Shown one piece after another: positions 7,807-19,500 of a stretch of 35,014 bases of DNA. The first letter of the stretch is position 1. Every line of letters starts with the position of its first letter. The stretch spans positions 1 to 35,014 of the forward strand of contig LRSR01010361.1 in NCBI GenBank assembly GCA_001579985.1, given 5' to 3'. Source of the DNA: Hypsibius dujardini (Eukaryota; Tardigrada; Eutardigrada; Parachela; Hypsibiidae). Below the pieces are notes generated by a model, which had not been told where the DNA came from, did no database searches, and saw only the letters and a list, made by a program, of their open reading frames with translations. A program made the translations under genes and the position numbers.

Positions 7807-9613
7807 ATGCCGCTCACCCCCATCACTGACAACGTCCCTCGTCTTTTGCAGGATAAATATTTACGGTAAATCTCCTTGAATTTTTCGGTCAGCCTACAAT
7901 GATTGCTGACATTTTATGATATCCCTTCATTGTTTTTGTAGTCCATCCGCCGCTTCGCCCATTGCGCCAATTTCATCGGAGCCTGTAGATTTCTCGGACC
8001 AGGCCGCGATCGCCCGCATCCTGTCTCGACGCCTGAAGCGCGAGATTGTTCCCCCTCAGGACAACCAGTTCAGCGACGGGTCTTTGGTGCTCGCGCGAGA
8101 TATTACCTTCCTGGAATACTGGACTGTTGTTGGGATGGCTGAATTCGCTGATTTGCCCATCGAGTTGAGGGACTCTGTTCTCACTATGAAACAGGTACTG
8201 AATTTAACTGCGTGCATTTCATTTCACCGTGCTCTCATTTCGTTTCACCAATCTTATGAAATTTTTTCTTTTGCTTTTGCAGCAGCAAGAGAGCCCCATT
8301 CACAGCTATACTATTGCCCAGATCGTCACCCATCTCTTCAAAGTCTTCGGGATCATGGAAGACGGCAGTTGCATCATGATGACTGGTGATGCCAGGGTTG
8401 TGCTGGGTAGGAACATCCAACCTGGAGGCGCGTCGGTGAAGCTCCCCGACATTGGGTTTGCGCCAAGATATCGTTATCTGAAGGAGTGCTTTGGTGCCAC
8501 AACTTCGTTTGCGGGCGAAGTGGCCTACTCGCAGACCCTGAAGGACCTCCGGGTGGTGATGGATCGGCTGATCAACAGCCCCCGAGCCGACAGCAACATC
8601 ATGGCAGGCATTTTTATTAAGCTGCCATATGGAGATGGAAATGGAGACAATCAGAAGTACTGGGTGTGTTTTTTTTCTTTCAAGTGTCGTGATTCTCTTT
8701 TGCGCTCTGGAACAATTTTTGATTTTGTGAAACATTGTGTTTGCAGATTATGTATCGTGATCGTACGCACAGTCAAGACTTGACTCTGACGTTCGAATTG
8801 GACAGTATCGGCGATGACACGTTCTACTGGCCCGCAATTGTGATCCCGCACATCATCCTGTTCGACCACACACACAAGCAGTACTGGCCGGCTTCCGATC
8901 GGATGTACATCCTCGAAACGCGCGAGATAGCCAATTGCATCAAGACAGCCGTTGAGGCATTCAATTGTGAGTGTCTGGTTTCTTTCAGCACTCGCATGCT
9001 GTTTACATTGATTCAAAGTCTTGATTTTAACAAGTCAGTGTGAGGCTTGATTTTGTTTTTTTATGTCACAGATCGCTCGATTGACACTCCGAGGAAGCAC
9101 CAGGATTTGCCGGCCTTTCTCAGCGTTAGTAGCTTCGTAGTCTTGATATGCTGTTGATGTTTAAGTTTTATTTGTTAAGCGTCAGCTGAGGTTGCTCTTT
9201 TCAGGACGAAAAGGTCGACCTAGCCATCCGGAAGTACATTTGGGAGTCCGCGCAGAAGACCATTGCCGCCGAAAAGGAAATGCGAGGAGTCGAGGTACGT
9301 AGTTTGTTCGCACTCCTTCCACGGATCGATACGCTGAGTAGTATACATCAAAGCAGTTTTGTGTTTGCAGAATGAGGTTGGTCGCCGCAGTCTTGGGAGT
9401 ACCCGAAAGGCCTTGGAGTTCGACAATGAGAAAGGCGATGGGAACCTGCCGGTGGAGGCTCTTGCTGTCAAACAAGAGGAGATTGCTGCCGGTCAGTTGA
9501 ATTTATTTAATTCCAGTTTTGTTTAGTGTTTCCCTTATCTTTTGATATTTTTATATATTTTAGGCGCTGGCAAATCTGATGCCGAGGATTCATCGGACGG
9601 GAAGATGAAGTAG
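7807..9613 (+). CDS. Unrecognised 408-residue protein, eight exons
   Basis: Exons are 7807-7865, 7942-8194, 8283-8663, 8747-8966, 9072-9124, 9205-9294, 9371-9491 and 9564-9613 (TAG). All borders are GT-AG with pyrimidine-rich acceptors. Phases agree throughout and the sum is 1227 nt, an exact multiple of three, which strongly supports a real gene. The start is the first ATG of the frame (MPLTPITDNVPRLL). The acceptor at 8283 could shift by one CAG codon. Notable stretches are ILSRRLKREIVPPQ, FLEYWTVVGMAEFADLP, SYTIAQIVTHLFKVFGIM, SCIMMTGDARVVLGRN, DNQKYW, THSQDLTLTFELDSIG, FYWPAIVIPHIILFDHTH and a charged tail ending DSSDGKMK. I see no signal peptide or membrane segment, so it is probably soluble. 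I do not recognise the family and assign no function. It is flanked by the satellite and by the SUCO duplicate. Confidence 0.85.
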
Positions 9614-9944
9614 ACCGCATTGGCGTGGTCTACGGACGCCTTGGCAGATCTTTTTCTTTGATCTTTTTTTGCACGTTTTTAGGGTTGTGTTCCATGGAGG
9701 TGCTGTATTGCCCCACCTCCTAGTTTGCTTTCTCAAAATGTAGTCGCGTTACTTTTCGATCTCTTGGAATAGGGTTTTGTTTTGTGAGACATGCTTTTGC
9801 TTTCTGGTGGTCTTGACTGCCCTGGGATTCTTTTGCCTGATTAGGCTCGGTGTTTGATTTCGGCGGTTACTGTGAGGCTGTTCAGGCGTTTTGGTTAGTC
9901 TTAGCTTGAAAGTCTGTTGTTTAAAAAAACGTGGTTCCAAAGTC
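9614..9944. other. Likely 3' untranslated region and spacer
   Basis: T-rich sequence following the stop codon of the 408-residue gene. No clear AATAAA signal is visible here, and no gene or RNA is recognised before the SUCO duplicate begins. Confidence 0.5.
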
Positions 9945-10261
9945 ATCTGTCTTGTCTTGCACAGCTTTAATTTTGTTATCTCCCGTTACCCATAATTCTT
10001 TCTTGCTCGTCATCCCTTTAGTTATATACATGTCTGTCTTCATGTCTGTTTGTGCCTCACTGTCTGCCCGTGTCTCACTGTATGTCTACCTGCCTTGACT
10101 ACTTGCCTTTGTGTCTTTCGCATTGTCTTGTCTTTCTGTTTGTCTATTTGTCTGTCTGCCTATCTCCATTTGTCCATACAATCTCAATGGTCGATAGACT
10201 GATTAACTGAATACCCTTGACAGGGGTGAAAGTTAGAAAGCTGCCGTTTTTCATCATTATT

Positions 10262-10680
10262 TAGAAGTGCAAAATTTATAGTGGTTTTAGAAAAAGGCCT
10301 CTCACTATTGTGGTTTCAAGATTTTTTTTGTGGGAATTTCCGAAAATTGTAAGTTGAAAAGCAACTGGAAAACATTTTGCCCTCAATGATTCACCATTTA
10401 TATTTTAGCACTAACATATCGACAAATTAATGTAGTATCGACTGGTTTCGGTGTTATTTTTACGGAGGTAAGGGGCGGAGTTACGGGTCAGGTTTGGGAA
10501 GACACTTCCGGTCAGTCACTGCTATACAATCTCACTTCTGGACCCTTTTCAATAACTCCGCCCCCGCCACCCCTTGGGCCGCTCTCCGAACAAAAATTGT
10601 ATTGATGCCAATCAATTACAAATTAATTTTGGACAGGCCTACGATCACAATTTGAAATGGAAGAAGACGTGAAAAATGGG
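10262..10680. repeat. Extra sequence in the SUCO duplicate, containing a palindrome
   Basis: About 400 bp here has no counterpart in intron 4 of intact SUCO, where the matching flanks are separated by only a few tens of bases around 17465-17520. Inside it GGGGCGGAGTTA (10472-10483) pairs with TAACTCCGCCCC (10553-10564), and GGGTC/GACCC extends the stem. It may be an inserted short element, or sequence lost from the other copy. Confidence 0.55.
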
Positions 10681-11396
10681 AATTTTTTCTAGTAATAGAA
10701 TTGGAAAGCCGAATCGTCCTGTATTTTCCCAAGTTTAAATTATCATCGCAAAAAAATTATTCAAGCAATACGATGAGATGTTTTGAAAGTTATTATGAAT
10801 ATGGCGCTACTAAAATGAATCAAACAGAAGTAATTTTTGAGTTTTTCTACGTAAAATCATTCCCCGTACCATATCTATTCAATCAATCAATCACCGCTGT
10901 ATCATTTTCTCCGTTTTCAGGAGCACTACGGGAAGGAACACTACTGTCCCATCACCGTCTTTCGCGTGTACAGCGCCACCATGGTGGAGGAGTACGTCGA
11001 CTCGGTGGACGATGACGAAGCCGACGCAGCGGAGAGTGCATTCCTTGGAAGACGGCGGCCAGTCATCATCCAGCGGTGGTGGTGCTGGGAGGACGCTTAT
11101 ATGGAAAAGGACAAATGGGGCAGTCAGGGACTGACAGATTCCGCGGCGGTCAATCCAATCACAACGGCGAAAGATTTGGTGGTGTCGTTCATGAAAAAGG
11201 CCGCCTCGAGCGGGTACAATCTGATTAATGGCGCGACCAGGCAGAATTCCACGCCGGCGCCGTGTCGGACCACTACGGCTGTGATCACTGTAAGAATCCG
11301 ATAAACATTCAAACAGAGAACCGAACGGGCAGATAGAGAAACAGACAGACCGACCGATCGGTAGGCATAGGGACATGCTGTTAGGCAGACGGATCG

Positions 11397-11640
11397 ATGA
11401 ACAAACAGACAGACAGACAGACAGACAGATAAACAGGCAGAATAACAGAAAAACAGACACAGAAACAAACACACAGACAGCCGGCAGTCAAAGAGGAAGA
11501 CAGACAGACACCGACTATAACACGGTCAAACAGACAAACAGGCTGGCAGGCAGGTACAGGCAGACACACAGACAGGCATACAGACACACAGGCCGACAGA
11601 CAGACACACAGGCCGACAGAGAGACAGACAGACACAACTA
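11397..11640. repeat. CAGA-type tetranucleotide array in intron 5 of the SUCO duplicate
   Basis: Imperfect CAGA, CAAA and CAGG units run from just after the GTAAGA donor to near the duplicated exon-5 end. A related array lies at about 11750-11925. Open frames on both strands here (TDRQTDRQ on one, SVCLSVCL on the other) are repeat artefacts. Confidence 0.9.
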
Positions 11641-12979
11641 ACACTCATTTTATGCAGTCTCTCCACTCAAACGAGTCTGTCAGCAGTCTCTCCACGCCGG
11701 CGCCGTGTCGGAACACCACGGCTGTGATCAAAGTAAGAATCCGATAGACATTCAGACAGACATTCAGAAGGACAGATGGATGGGCAGATAGACACACAGA
11801 TCGACCGATCGGCAGGCATAAGGACAAGCTGTTAGGCAGACGGATCGATGAACAGACAGACAGATAAACAGATAAACAGACAGGAAGACGGACAGACAAA
11901 CACACAGACAAACACAAAGACAGACGGCTAACGCTTATTTTATGCAGTCTCTTCGCTCAAACGAATCGGAAGCACGGAACGAAACCCACCCGTCCTCCGC
12001 CGACATTGCTCCCAGCTCCCCACTCCTCTCCCTCTGTTTCGACAGCGACGAAGGCTGGGACGTGGCTACCGTCACCTGCCAATACGTCTGGTGTCTGTTC
12101 CAAGCATCCAAAGCGTCCCTTTCATTCTGCCCCGGTGTCGGCAACGTCTCCAGACACGACGCTGACACCACCTCCGCTGTTCAGTCTCTTCCGTGTGATC
12201 CGCAGCCGGAAGACGTGGTGGACAAGGTCCCCAAGGACCCTCTGCGAAGTGTCCCGGCAGCTCATGAAACCGTTGCGGAGAATCTCTCCGCAATTGAGGA
12301 AGCCGTTCATCCAATGAAGATTCCGGCGGACGACGCCAGTGTGTTGTCGACCGTCGATCCGAAAGCCTCCAAATTTGTAGGAGTGAAGGAGAAGGAGCAA
12401 CCGATGGTGCTGGTGAACACGGTGGCCACACCAACGGCGCCGGAGAAAGTGGAAGAAGCCGCACCGGTTGAAGGTGTCCCGGCGACCTCTCTGTCAGCGA
12501 GACGGACCTCCAATCCGTCTTCCTCATTCGACTACGCGACATGGAGACCCGCAACACCCTCTTAGAAACCCAAACCGCGTCAATGCAAGCGCAACTTGAG
12601 TTCCTCCGGTGGATCGTGCCCGTTGTCTGTGTGGCATCCCTTCTCCTCATCCTGATCTCAGTGGCCGTCGCCGGACTAATCCTCCTTCCCCGCTACATCC
12701 GCGGGTTGGTACTCGCGGAGAGCCAACGTCAGCACGCACACAGCCAGACAAACGGATTCAAGCCTTCAGTACTGACGGTGTCCAATGGATTTCAGCCTCC
12801 CCGGCCGCCCGTTCCGCCTCCGGTCTACCACTTCCCCTTGTCGCTGGAAGAGTCTCTGATTACACCGATCGTGAAGAAGAAGCATAAAAAACATAAGAAA
12901 CCGCATGTCGAGGTAGGCAGAAGGCGTGCTGAACAGATAAGCACGTAAACTGACAGGCATAGACAAATAGACACCGACA

Positions 12980-13101
12980 AGAAGACACACAGACGATTAG
13001 ACAGACAGACACATAGCCAGACAGACAGACAAACAGACACATAGCCAGACAGACAGACAAACAGACACATAGCCAGACAGACAGACAAACAGACACATAG
13101 C

Positions 13102-13154
<53 letters not shown>

Positions 13155-13155
13155 A
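12980..13155. repeat. CAGA-type array in the last intron of the SUCO duplicate
   Basis: The array corresponds to SUCO intron 7 (19860-20030). Here it includes a near-perfect run of CAGA units at about 13103-13149 and repeats of an ACACATAGCCAGACAGACAG unit. Copy numbers differ between the two SUCO copies. Confidence 0.92.
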
Positions 13156-13920
13156 TCACACTTTCAGATAGACACGCAGGCATGCAGACATACAGAGACA
13201 AAAGCGGAGAATAATCCTTTGCTTATGTTGCTCACGTTGATGGTTGGAACTGGAAGCCTCACCCTTCTCTTGGTGTTTCAGGGCGAGAACAATGCGAAGA
13301 GTACCGAGGTGATTGAGAGGTCGTTCGACCACTCGTCCTCCCCACCACGGGTCGTCCCGGGACGGTCTCCATATGGTTTGTCACCGAAGCAGCAATAACC
13401 GTAGCGAAACCACTATACAAATCACAAATCTGATCTGTTGCTCAAGAGCGTTTGCTTGATGATTTTTCGTTTTGATGACACACGTTCCTAATTTAAAGTT
13501 GTTGTATGTTGTCTTGTGATTGCGGGGTGTGCATTGATTTTGCGTTCCGGTCCCTCGCGCTGGTACACTTGGAAGTCCTCCTTATCAACAAGGACGTTTG
13601 GTTTTTAACACCTAAATTATAAGCTTTTACTTTTTGTCTTTCACAGCCAAAGCGAGTCGACGTAGAAATAATGGCCAGAAGCAACAATGCATGAGTGTTA
13701 CGAATAACAAATAAAATAAGCATTTTAAGCCATTGTATGTGACCTGCCGAACAAATGTACTGCTTGTAGTCGTTTGAACATAACCTTATTAGTCGGTGGT
13801 CTCAGTTGTCAAGATGCAAGCTTTCCTTTCTGGTCTGTAATGGGAGGAATACTATAATTTGCCTGCATATCTGTCTGTCTATTTGTCTGCCTGACTATCT
13901 CTCTGTCAGTGAATCAGTCA

Positions 13921-14895
13921 TTTACGTCGCAACCATACAGTAGAAGTCGCATACAGTAGAAGTCGATATATTGAAAAGCATATTTTTATTTTTAATCACT
14001 GAATTTACTCTCAATGTTCGAATATTTTACTTCATGGTACTTATTTTGCCCCCCTGGCCGCGGACTTCAACCCAACCCTGAAGGCTATAACCAGCTTTTT
14101 CGTTATCACGACTCATGATGTTTGCGCGGCTAGGGCTAGGACATGCGTGGGTAGGAACCGGAGAGTGAACCTGTCGTACAAGTCCTCTGGTGGAAAAGTT
14201 AAACAGAAAAACAAACGAAGAAAAAACTGCTGTATACCACTGTAACAAGCAGTAATGAAGCAAACACAACAAACCGCAAAAGATCTGGTCACTGACGTAT
14301 AAGGCAGGCGTGGACCAATCACAGCGCGCGATGTGTCATCGCCCGCCACGCCCCCTGCCCGTCAAATAATGGATTGCGTAAGGAAAAAGCATCACCACTC
14401 TTCTCTTCCCCATTTCTCACTCTCTGTCGTATGTTTGAATTTTTCTCCACTCCGTTGCGTATCCTTTAGCCAAATTTGAAATACTTTCCCACAGAATCAC
14501 AATTTCCAGTCGCCCATTTTAGCCGAAGAAAAAAGGAAGCCGTCAATGGGGAAATAGAAATATTTTTACACGATTCCGCGTCGCAGCGTTTGTTGTTTAC
14601 CTTTTTTTTCTCAATGCCAAACATCGTTGTTGTCGTCACACATCTCGTCGTCAGCTGCCGTCACTGACCTACATTTCCGGCGCCATTTGAGTTGATATTT
14701 TTTTGCGGGGCACCATAATTATTCGGGTAACATGGAAGACTTTTTTGGCTTGTCTCGTAAATTTTTTTTAATTTTCCTTTTAATTTTTTGTCCTGAGGTT
14801 TTTGGACCCGTCGTTTGATTTCTTTCCCGTTTCGTTTTTAGGAGGTTCTGCGTCTTTTTTTGCGGGGCAAACAGTCATGCGCCACAGGATGAATT
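13921..14895 (+). promoter_or_regulatory. Upstream region of SUCO, probable promoter
   Basis: Unique sequence between the SUCO duplicate and the SUCO start codon, with no supported gene. CCAAT is present on the plus strand in GGACCAATCACAGCGCGCG (about 14312). A GC-rich ETS/E2F-like block TTTCCGGCGCCATTTGAG lies at about 14673. A short direct repeat TTTTTTGCGGGGCA occurs near 14700 and 14857. The position and motif content fit a core promoter and 5' UTR, but the transcription start is not established by sequence alone. Confidence 0.45.
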
Positions 14896-16477
14896 ATGGG
14901 ATACGTAGCTAGTGTCATCTACCTGCTGTTGCTGCTTGCCGTTGTCTTTCAAAGGTACGCGTGGCAAATGTTGATGCGAGTCCGATCAGTTTTTTCCTTG
15001 CCAAGTGCGGTTGATTGCTTGATCGACTGCAGTTGTGAATTGCGTGCTTTGTTTGACTGCCATTCGATTGATTGACCGATTCAACCGTTTTTAAATGACA
15101 GAAGTTTTGACTGAAACTTACCAATCTAACAGGACGTTTAGTTTTGTGGCTGTATTTTTTCAACAGTATATGCAGATTTTTATTTTAAAAATATTTCTTC
15201 GCGGTAAATAAGCTACTGTATTTTAGACAGAAGATTGGCCGAATTGTAAAAACGTGTTGGCCGTTCATCGATTGCCTTGATTGACTGGATATCGTTTATC
15301 TTTTTCCAGCTCCATATTTTTAGCGGAACACGTCCACTCATCCGAGCCGAATGAGTCCACCCATTCAACCGATCAGGATGGACCGAGAATCGCAAGCGAA
15401 ACCGTCGCTGCGGCAGATGCGCCTGCTGCGGTGGCGGTCGAGGAAGTTCTTCCGCCAGTGGTGTCCGTAACAACTCTCGCGCCGAGTGTCCCTCAAATCA
15501 CACCACCTCCACCGTCATCACCTGACCTTCCCACTTCCCCTCCCGACCAGCTGAGCAGCATGAAATTCGCCGCCTCAGCATTCCACCCGCCACTCGTGGA
15601 TGAATTTTGGAATATTTTCCTGCTGCATCAGCGAAATTATTTCCGGCTGGCTAAGAGTCCCAATGTTGATGAGATGTCTAGACTACCCACGACACGTGCA
15701 CCAGGGGTGAAGGTCAGTCTCTGAATGTCCTAATCCATGCTTGCGTCATGTCAAGTAAAAAAAATGGCAGAAGAAGCCTTCATGGTTTCTAAAATAATTA
15801 TATTGTATTATTGTCAATTGATTGATAGCTTGATTGATTGATTAACTGGAATGGTTGGTGGTTTGTTTTTATGCAAATTGGCTTGTCTGGTCTTGGCACG
15901 GTTAGTTTCTTCGAATGACCCGGTTGGTTTTCAGGCCGTTGATGAAGACATGCCGTCGTTTGAGGAGTGGCGTCAGCAGCGCCTGCAAGACGTGGAGAAG
16001 GAGAAGAGCGACCAGGCGGTGACCAACAACACCGGCAAGCGCCGCCATCGATCCATGAAGAACACCAATTACGCGGTACGAGTACAGTCCCATAGTGCTA
16101 ATATAATGTACGTGTAATTCTGAATGAGGTTGACTCAGCTTGACTGATTTATTTAGGCTGATTTTTTAATGATTCGTCTTGAGCTTGATTCAACTTTTAA
16201 GGTTGATTTGAAGGTTCAAGGTTTGAATTTTCTTACACAAATTATGACTTTTTGTTATGACTGATGGTGCCTGGTATTTACGGCATTTTAATTAAGTTGC
16301 CTGAGGATTTACGTGTGGGTTTTTTAAAAAAAATTATCAGCGCCAATAATTTTGTCGCATTTAAACCGCTTTCGGGACTTAGCCGGCAGCTCTTGTCCGA
16401 CGCAGCTTTCATTTTGTTTTTGTTATCTCCCGTTAGCCATGATTCTTTCTTGCTCGTCATCTCTTTAGTTTTATACG

Positions 16478-16519
<42 letters not shown>

Positions 16520-19500
16520 CCTGCCTATCTGCCTGTCTGCCTATCTGTCTGTTTGTTTCTCTCTACCTCACTGTCTGCCTTTCTCTCTGTCTTTTTGTCT
16601 TTCTGATTGTCTTTTCGTTTGTCGATTTTTCGGTCTGTCGGTCTGTCTACTTATCTATCTGTCTGAATTGATGCCTGACAGGATGTCTGTTTGAACAGCG
16701 GTGCAATGAGTGCATTGTATCACTAACTCCGGACCTACATGACTGTTTGCGTATGTCTCATTTGTGGGTATTTACGGTTATCCCAATTGTTTTCAAAATT
16801 AATGGGGCTTTACAGTTTGCGAAGATCATAATGATTTTTTTTCTCTTGCAGAACTATGCCTCGGTGATTTGCGGCGCCAAAGTCACCACTCACAACCCGG
16901 AGTTGGAAAATGCCGGCGCCATCCTCACTTCCAACCGCGACGACTACATGCTCAACCCGTGCAAGGTCCCGCGAAAGTATTTCATCGTAGAGCTCTGCGA
17001 GTCCGTCCACGTGCACGGCTTCGACATTGGCAACCTGGAGCTCTTCTCCAACGTCCCCAAGGCCATCCAGGTGTTCGGCTCGGCGCGCTATCCCTCCAGG
17101 GACTGGGTGGACTTCGGTCGGTACGAGATGAAGGAAGCGCGAACCATGCAAAACTTTACCGCACCCCTCGGAACCGGATTTGTCAAATTTGTTCGGGTGG
17201 AAATGCTGGTAAGTGGGAAGATCTGTCTGTCCATACAATGTCAATGGTCGATTGACTGATTGATTAACTGATTGATTGACTACCCTTGACAGGGGTGAAA
17301 ATTCGAAAACTACTGTATTTTCGCGTTAGACAGGGACAGTGTACGAGCTGTGGAACGTTTAATCGGCCACGCGGCGCTTGTGCTGTGTGGACGGTGCACA
17401 CAAGCCGTGCACACGTTCCACTCCACTGCGACTGTCCCTGTCTAACGCGAAAATACAGTACCGTTTCTTAGTTTTTTAATGATGCAAAAAGTCTGATTTT
17501 TTTTCTATTGATAGAAAGGGAGATTGGAATCTTCCTACGCTTTCAAACTTAAACTACCATCGCAAAAACATTGTGCAAGCAACACGATGAGCTATTTTGA
17601 AAATTATTATGAATATGGCGCTACTAAAATGAATCAAACAGAAGTAATTTTGAGTTTTTCCACGTAAAATCATTCCCCGTACCATATGTATTCAATCAAT
17701 CACCACGGTATCATTTTCTCCTTTTTCAGGAGCACTACGGGAAGGAACACTACTGCCCCATCACCGTCTTTCGCGTGTACGGCGCCAGCATGGTGGAGGA
17801 GTACGTCGACTCGGTGGATGATGACGAAGCCGACGCAGCAGAAAGTTTGCATCAGTTGGAAGACGGCGGCCAGTCATCCAGCGGTGGTAGTGCTGGGGAG
17901 GACGCTTATATGGAAAAGGACAAGTGGGGCAGTCAGGGAATGACAGATTCCGCGGCGGTCAATCCAATCACAATGGCGAAAGATTTGGTGGTGTCGTTCA
18001 TGAAAAAGGCCGCCTCAAGCGGGTACAATCTGATTAATGGCGCGACCAGGCAGAATTCCACGCCAGCTCCGTGTCGGAACACCACGGCTGTGATCACTGT
18101 AAGAATCCGATAAACATTCAGACATTCGGATGGACAGATAGATGGGCAGATAGACACACAGACCGACCGATAGGTAGGCATATGGACAAGCTGTTAGGCA
18201 GACGGACCAATGAACAGACAGACAGATAAACAGACAGGAAGACGGACAAACAAACACAGACAGACACAACTAACGCTTATTTTATGCAGTCTCTTCGCTC
18301 AAACGAATCGGAAGCACGGAACGAAACCCACCCGTCCTCCGCCGACATTGCTCCCAGCTCCCCACTCCTCTCCCTCTGTTTCGACAGCGACGAAGGCTGG
18401 GACGTGGCCACCGTCACCTGCCAATACGTCTGGTGTCTGTTCCAAGCCTCCAAAGCGTCCCTTTCATTCTGCCCCGGTGTCGGCAACGTCTCCAGACACC
18501 ACGCTGACACTACCTCCGCTGTTCCGTCTCTTCCGTGTGATCCGCAGCCGGAAGACGTGGTGGACAAGGTCCCCAAGGACCTTCTGCGAAGTGTCCCGGC
18601 AGCTCATGAAACCGTTGCGGAGAATCTCTCCGCAATTGAAGAAGCCGTGCATCCAGTGAAGATTCCGGCGGACGACGCCAGTGTGTTGTCGACCGTCGAT
18701 CCGAAAGCTTCCAAATTTGTAGGAGTGAAGGAGAAGGAGCAACCGATGGTGCTGGTGAACACGGTGGTCACACCAACGACGCCGGAGAAAGTGGAAGAAG
18801 CCGCACCGGTTGAAGGTGTCCCGGCGGCGGGGACTGGGAAGACAGCAACGACGACACCGGTGGTAGGGTCACCACTGCCTCTGCTGAATACTACTGCGAC
18901 GGAGACGTTGGCTGTTCCTGTGCCGGCCATCACGACCGGCGTGCCCGGTCAGAAGGAGTCTGTGTTTGTGCGGCTGGGCAATCGGTTGAAGACGCTCGAG
19001 TTGAATATGTCGCTGAGCGGACAGTATTTGCATGAGCTGAGCCGGCGTTTCAAGAAACAGGTATGACGGATTGAGGAGAGATGAAACGTGAGGGTTGTAA
19101 CGAAAACGTCGAGGGTACGACTTATCTAGTTGAGTCGGAAGCAAATGCCGGGAAAGTTTGAAGTTTCCGTTTTCTCGAATTACAATTACGGATGGAAAAA
19201 CTGAACCTCTGCTTCAGCAAAAACATTCGGATCGATCACAGAAATCAAAAGCCGTTTTCGTCTCCTTCCTGCTCGCCTGTAAGAATTACGTTCTCTTGTT
19301 TTCAGGGCGAGGACAGCGCGAAGAATTTCACCATCCTATTCGGCAAACTCACCGACCTCTCTGTCAGCGAGACGGACCTCCAATCTGTCCTCCTCATTCG
19401 ACTACGCGACATGGAGACCCGCAACACCCTCTTAGAAACCCAAACCGCGTCAATGCAAGCGCAACTTGAGTTCCTCCGGTGGATCGTGCCCGTTGTCTGC

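Larger units (their letters stand above)
9945..13920 (+). pseudogene. Partial, broken duplicate of SUCO (3' half)
   Basis: The segment parallels the intact SUCO gene from about 16395 to about 20775. It keeps the equivalents of exon 5 (10921-11289), a fused exon 6/7 (11948-12912), exon 8 (13282-13398, TAA) and the 3' UTR. Exons 1-3 were never copied. Exon 4, which holds most of the SUN domain, is missing. Relative to SUCO it also lacks 528 bp (SUCO 18827-19354), which joins exon 6 to exon 7 and removes the coiled-coil exon end. The join is out of frame, so translation stops at 12563-12565 before the membrane segment ([15 protein letters not shown], in another frame from about 12609). Exon 5 has two compensating indels that scramble about 20 codons. 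Part of intron 5 is tandemly duplicated (about 11645-11940). With no start codon and no SUN domain it cannot replace SUCO. Confidence 0.93.

Noticed and set aside
11375-11644. Open frames reading TDRQTDRQ on one strand and SVCLSVCL on the other, here and at the other CAGA/CTGT arrays
   Set aside because: Simple tetranucleotide arrays give these on either strand. They lie in introns of SUCO, its duplicate and BCAT.
9945-13920. Second functional SUCO paralogue
   Set aside because: It has no start exon, no SUN-domain exon, an out-of-frame fusion before the membrane segment and scrambled codons in exon 5.
14027-14349. Minus-strand open frames of about 80 codons upstream of SUCO
   Set aside because: Two overlapping frames of similar size show neither codon bias nor recognisable protein features. 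The region fits a promoter better.
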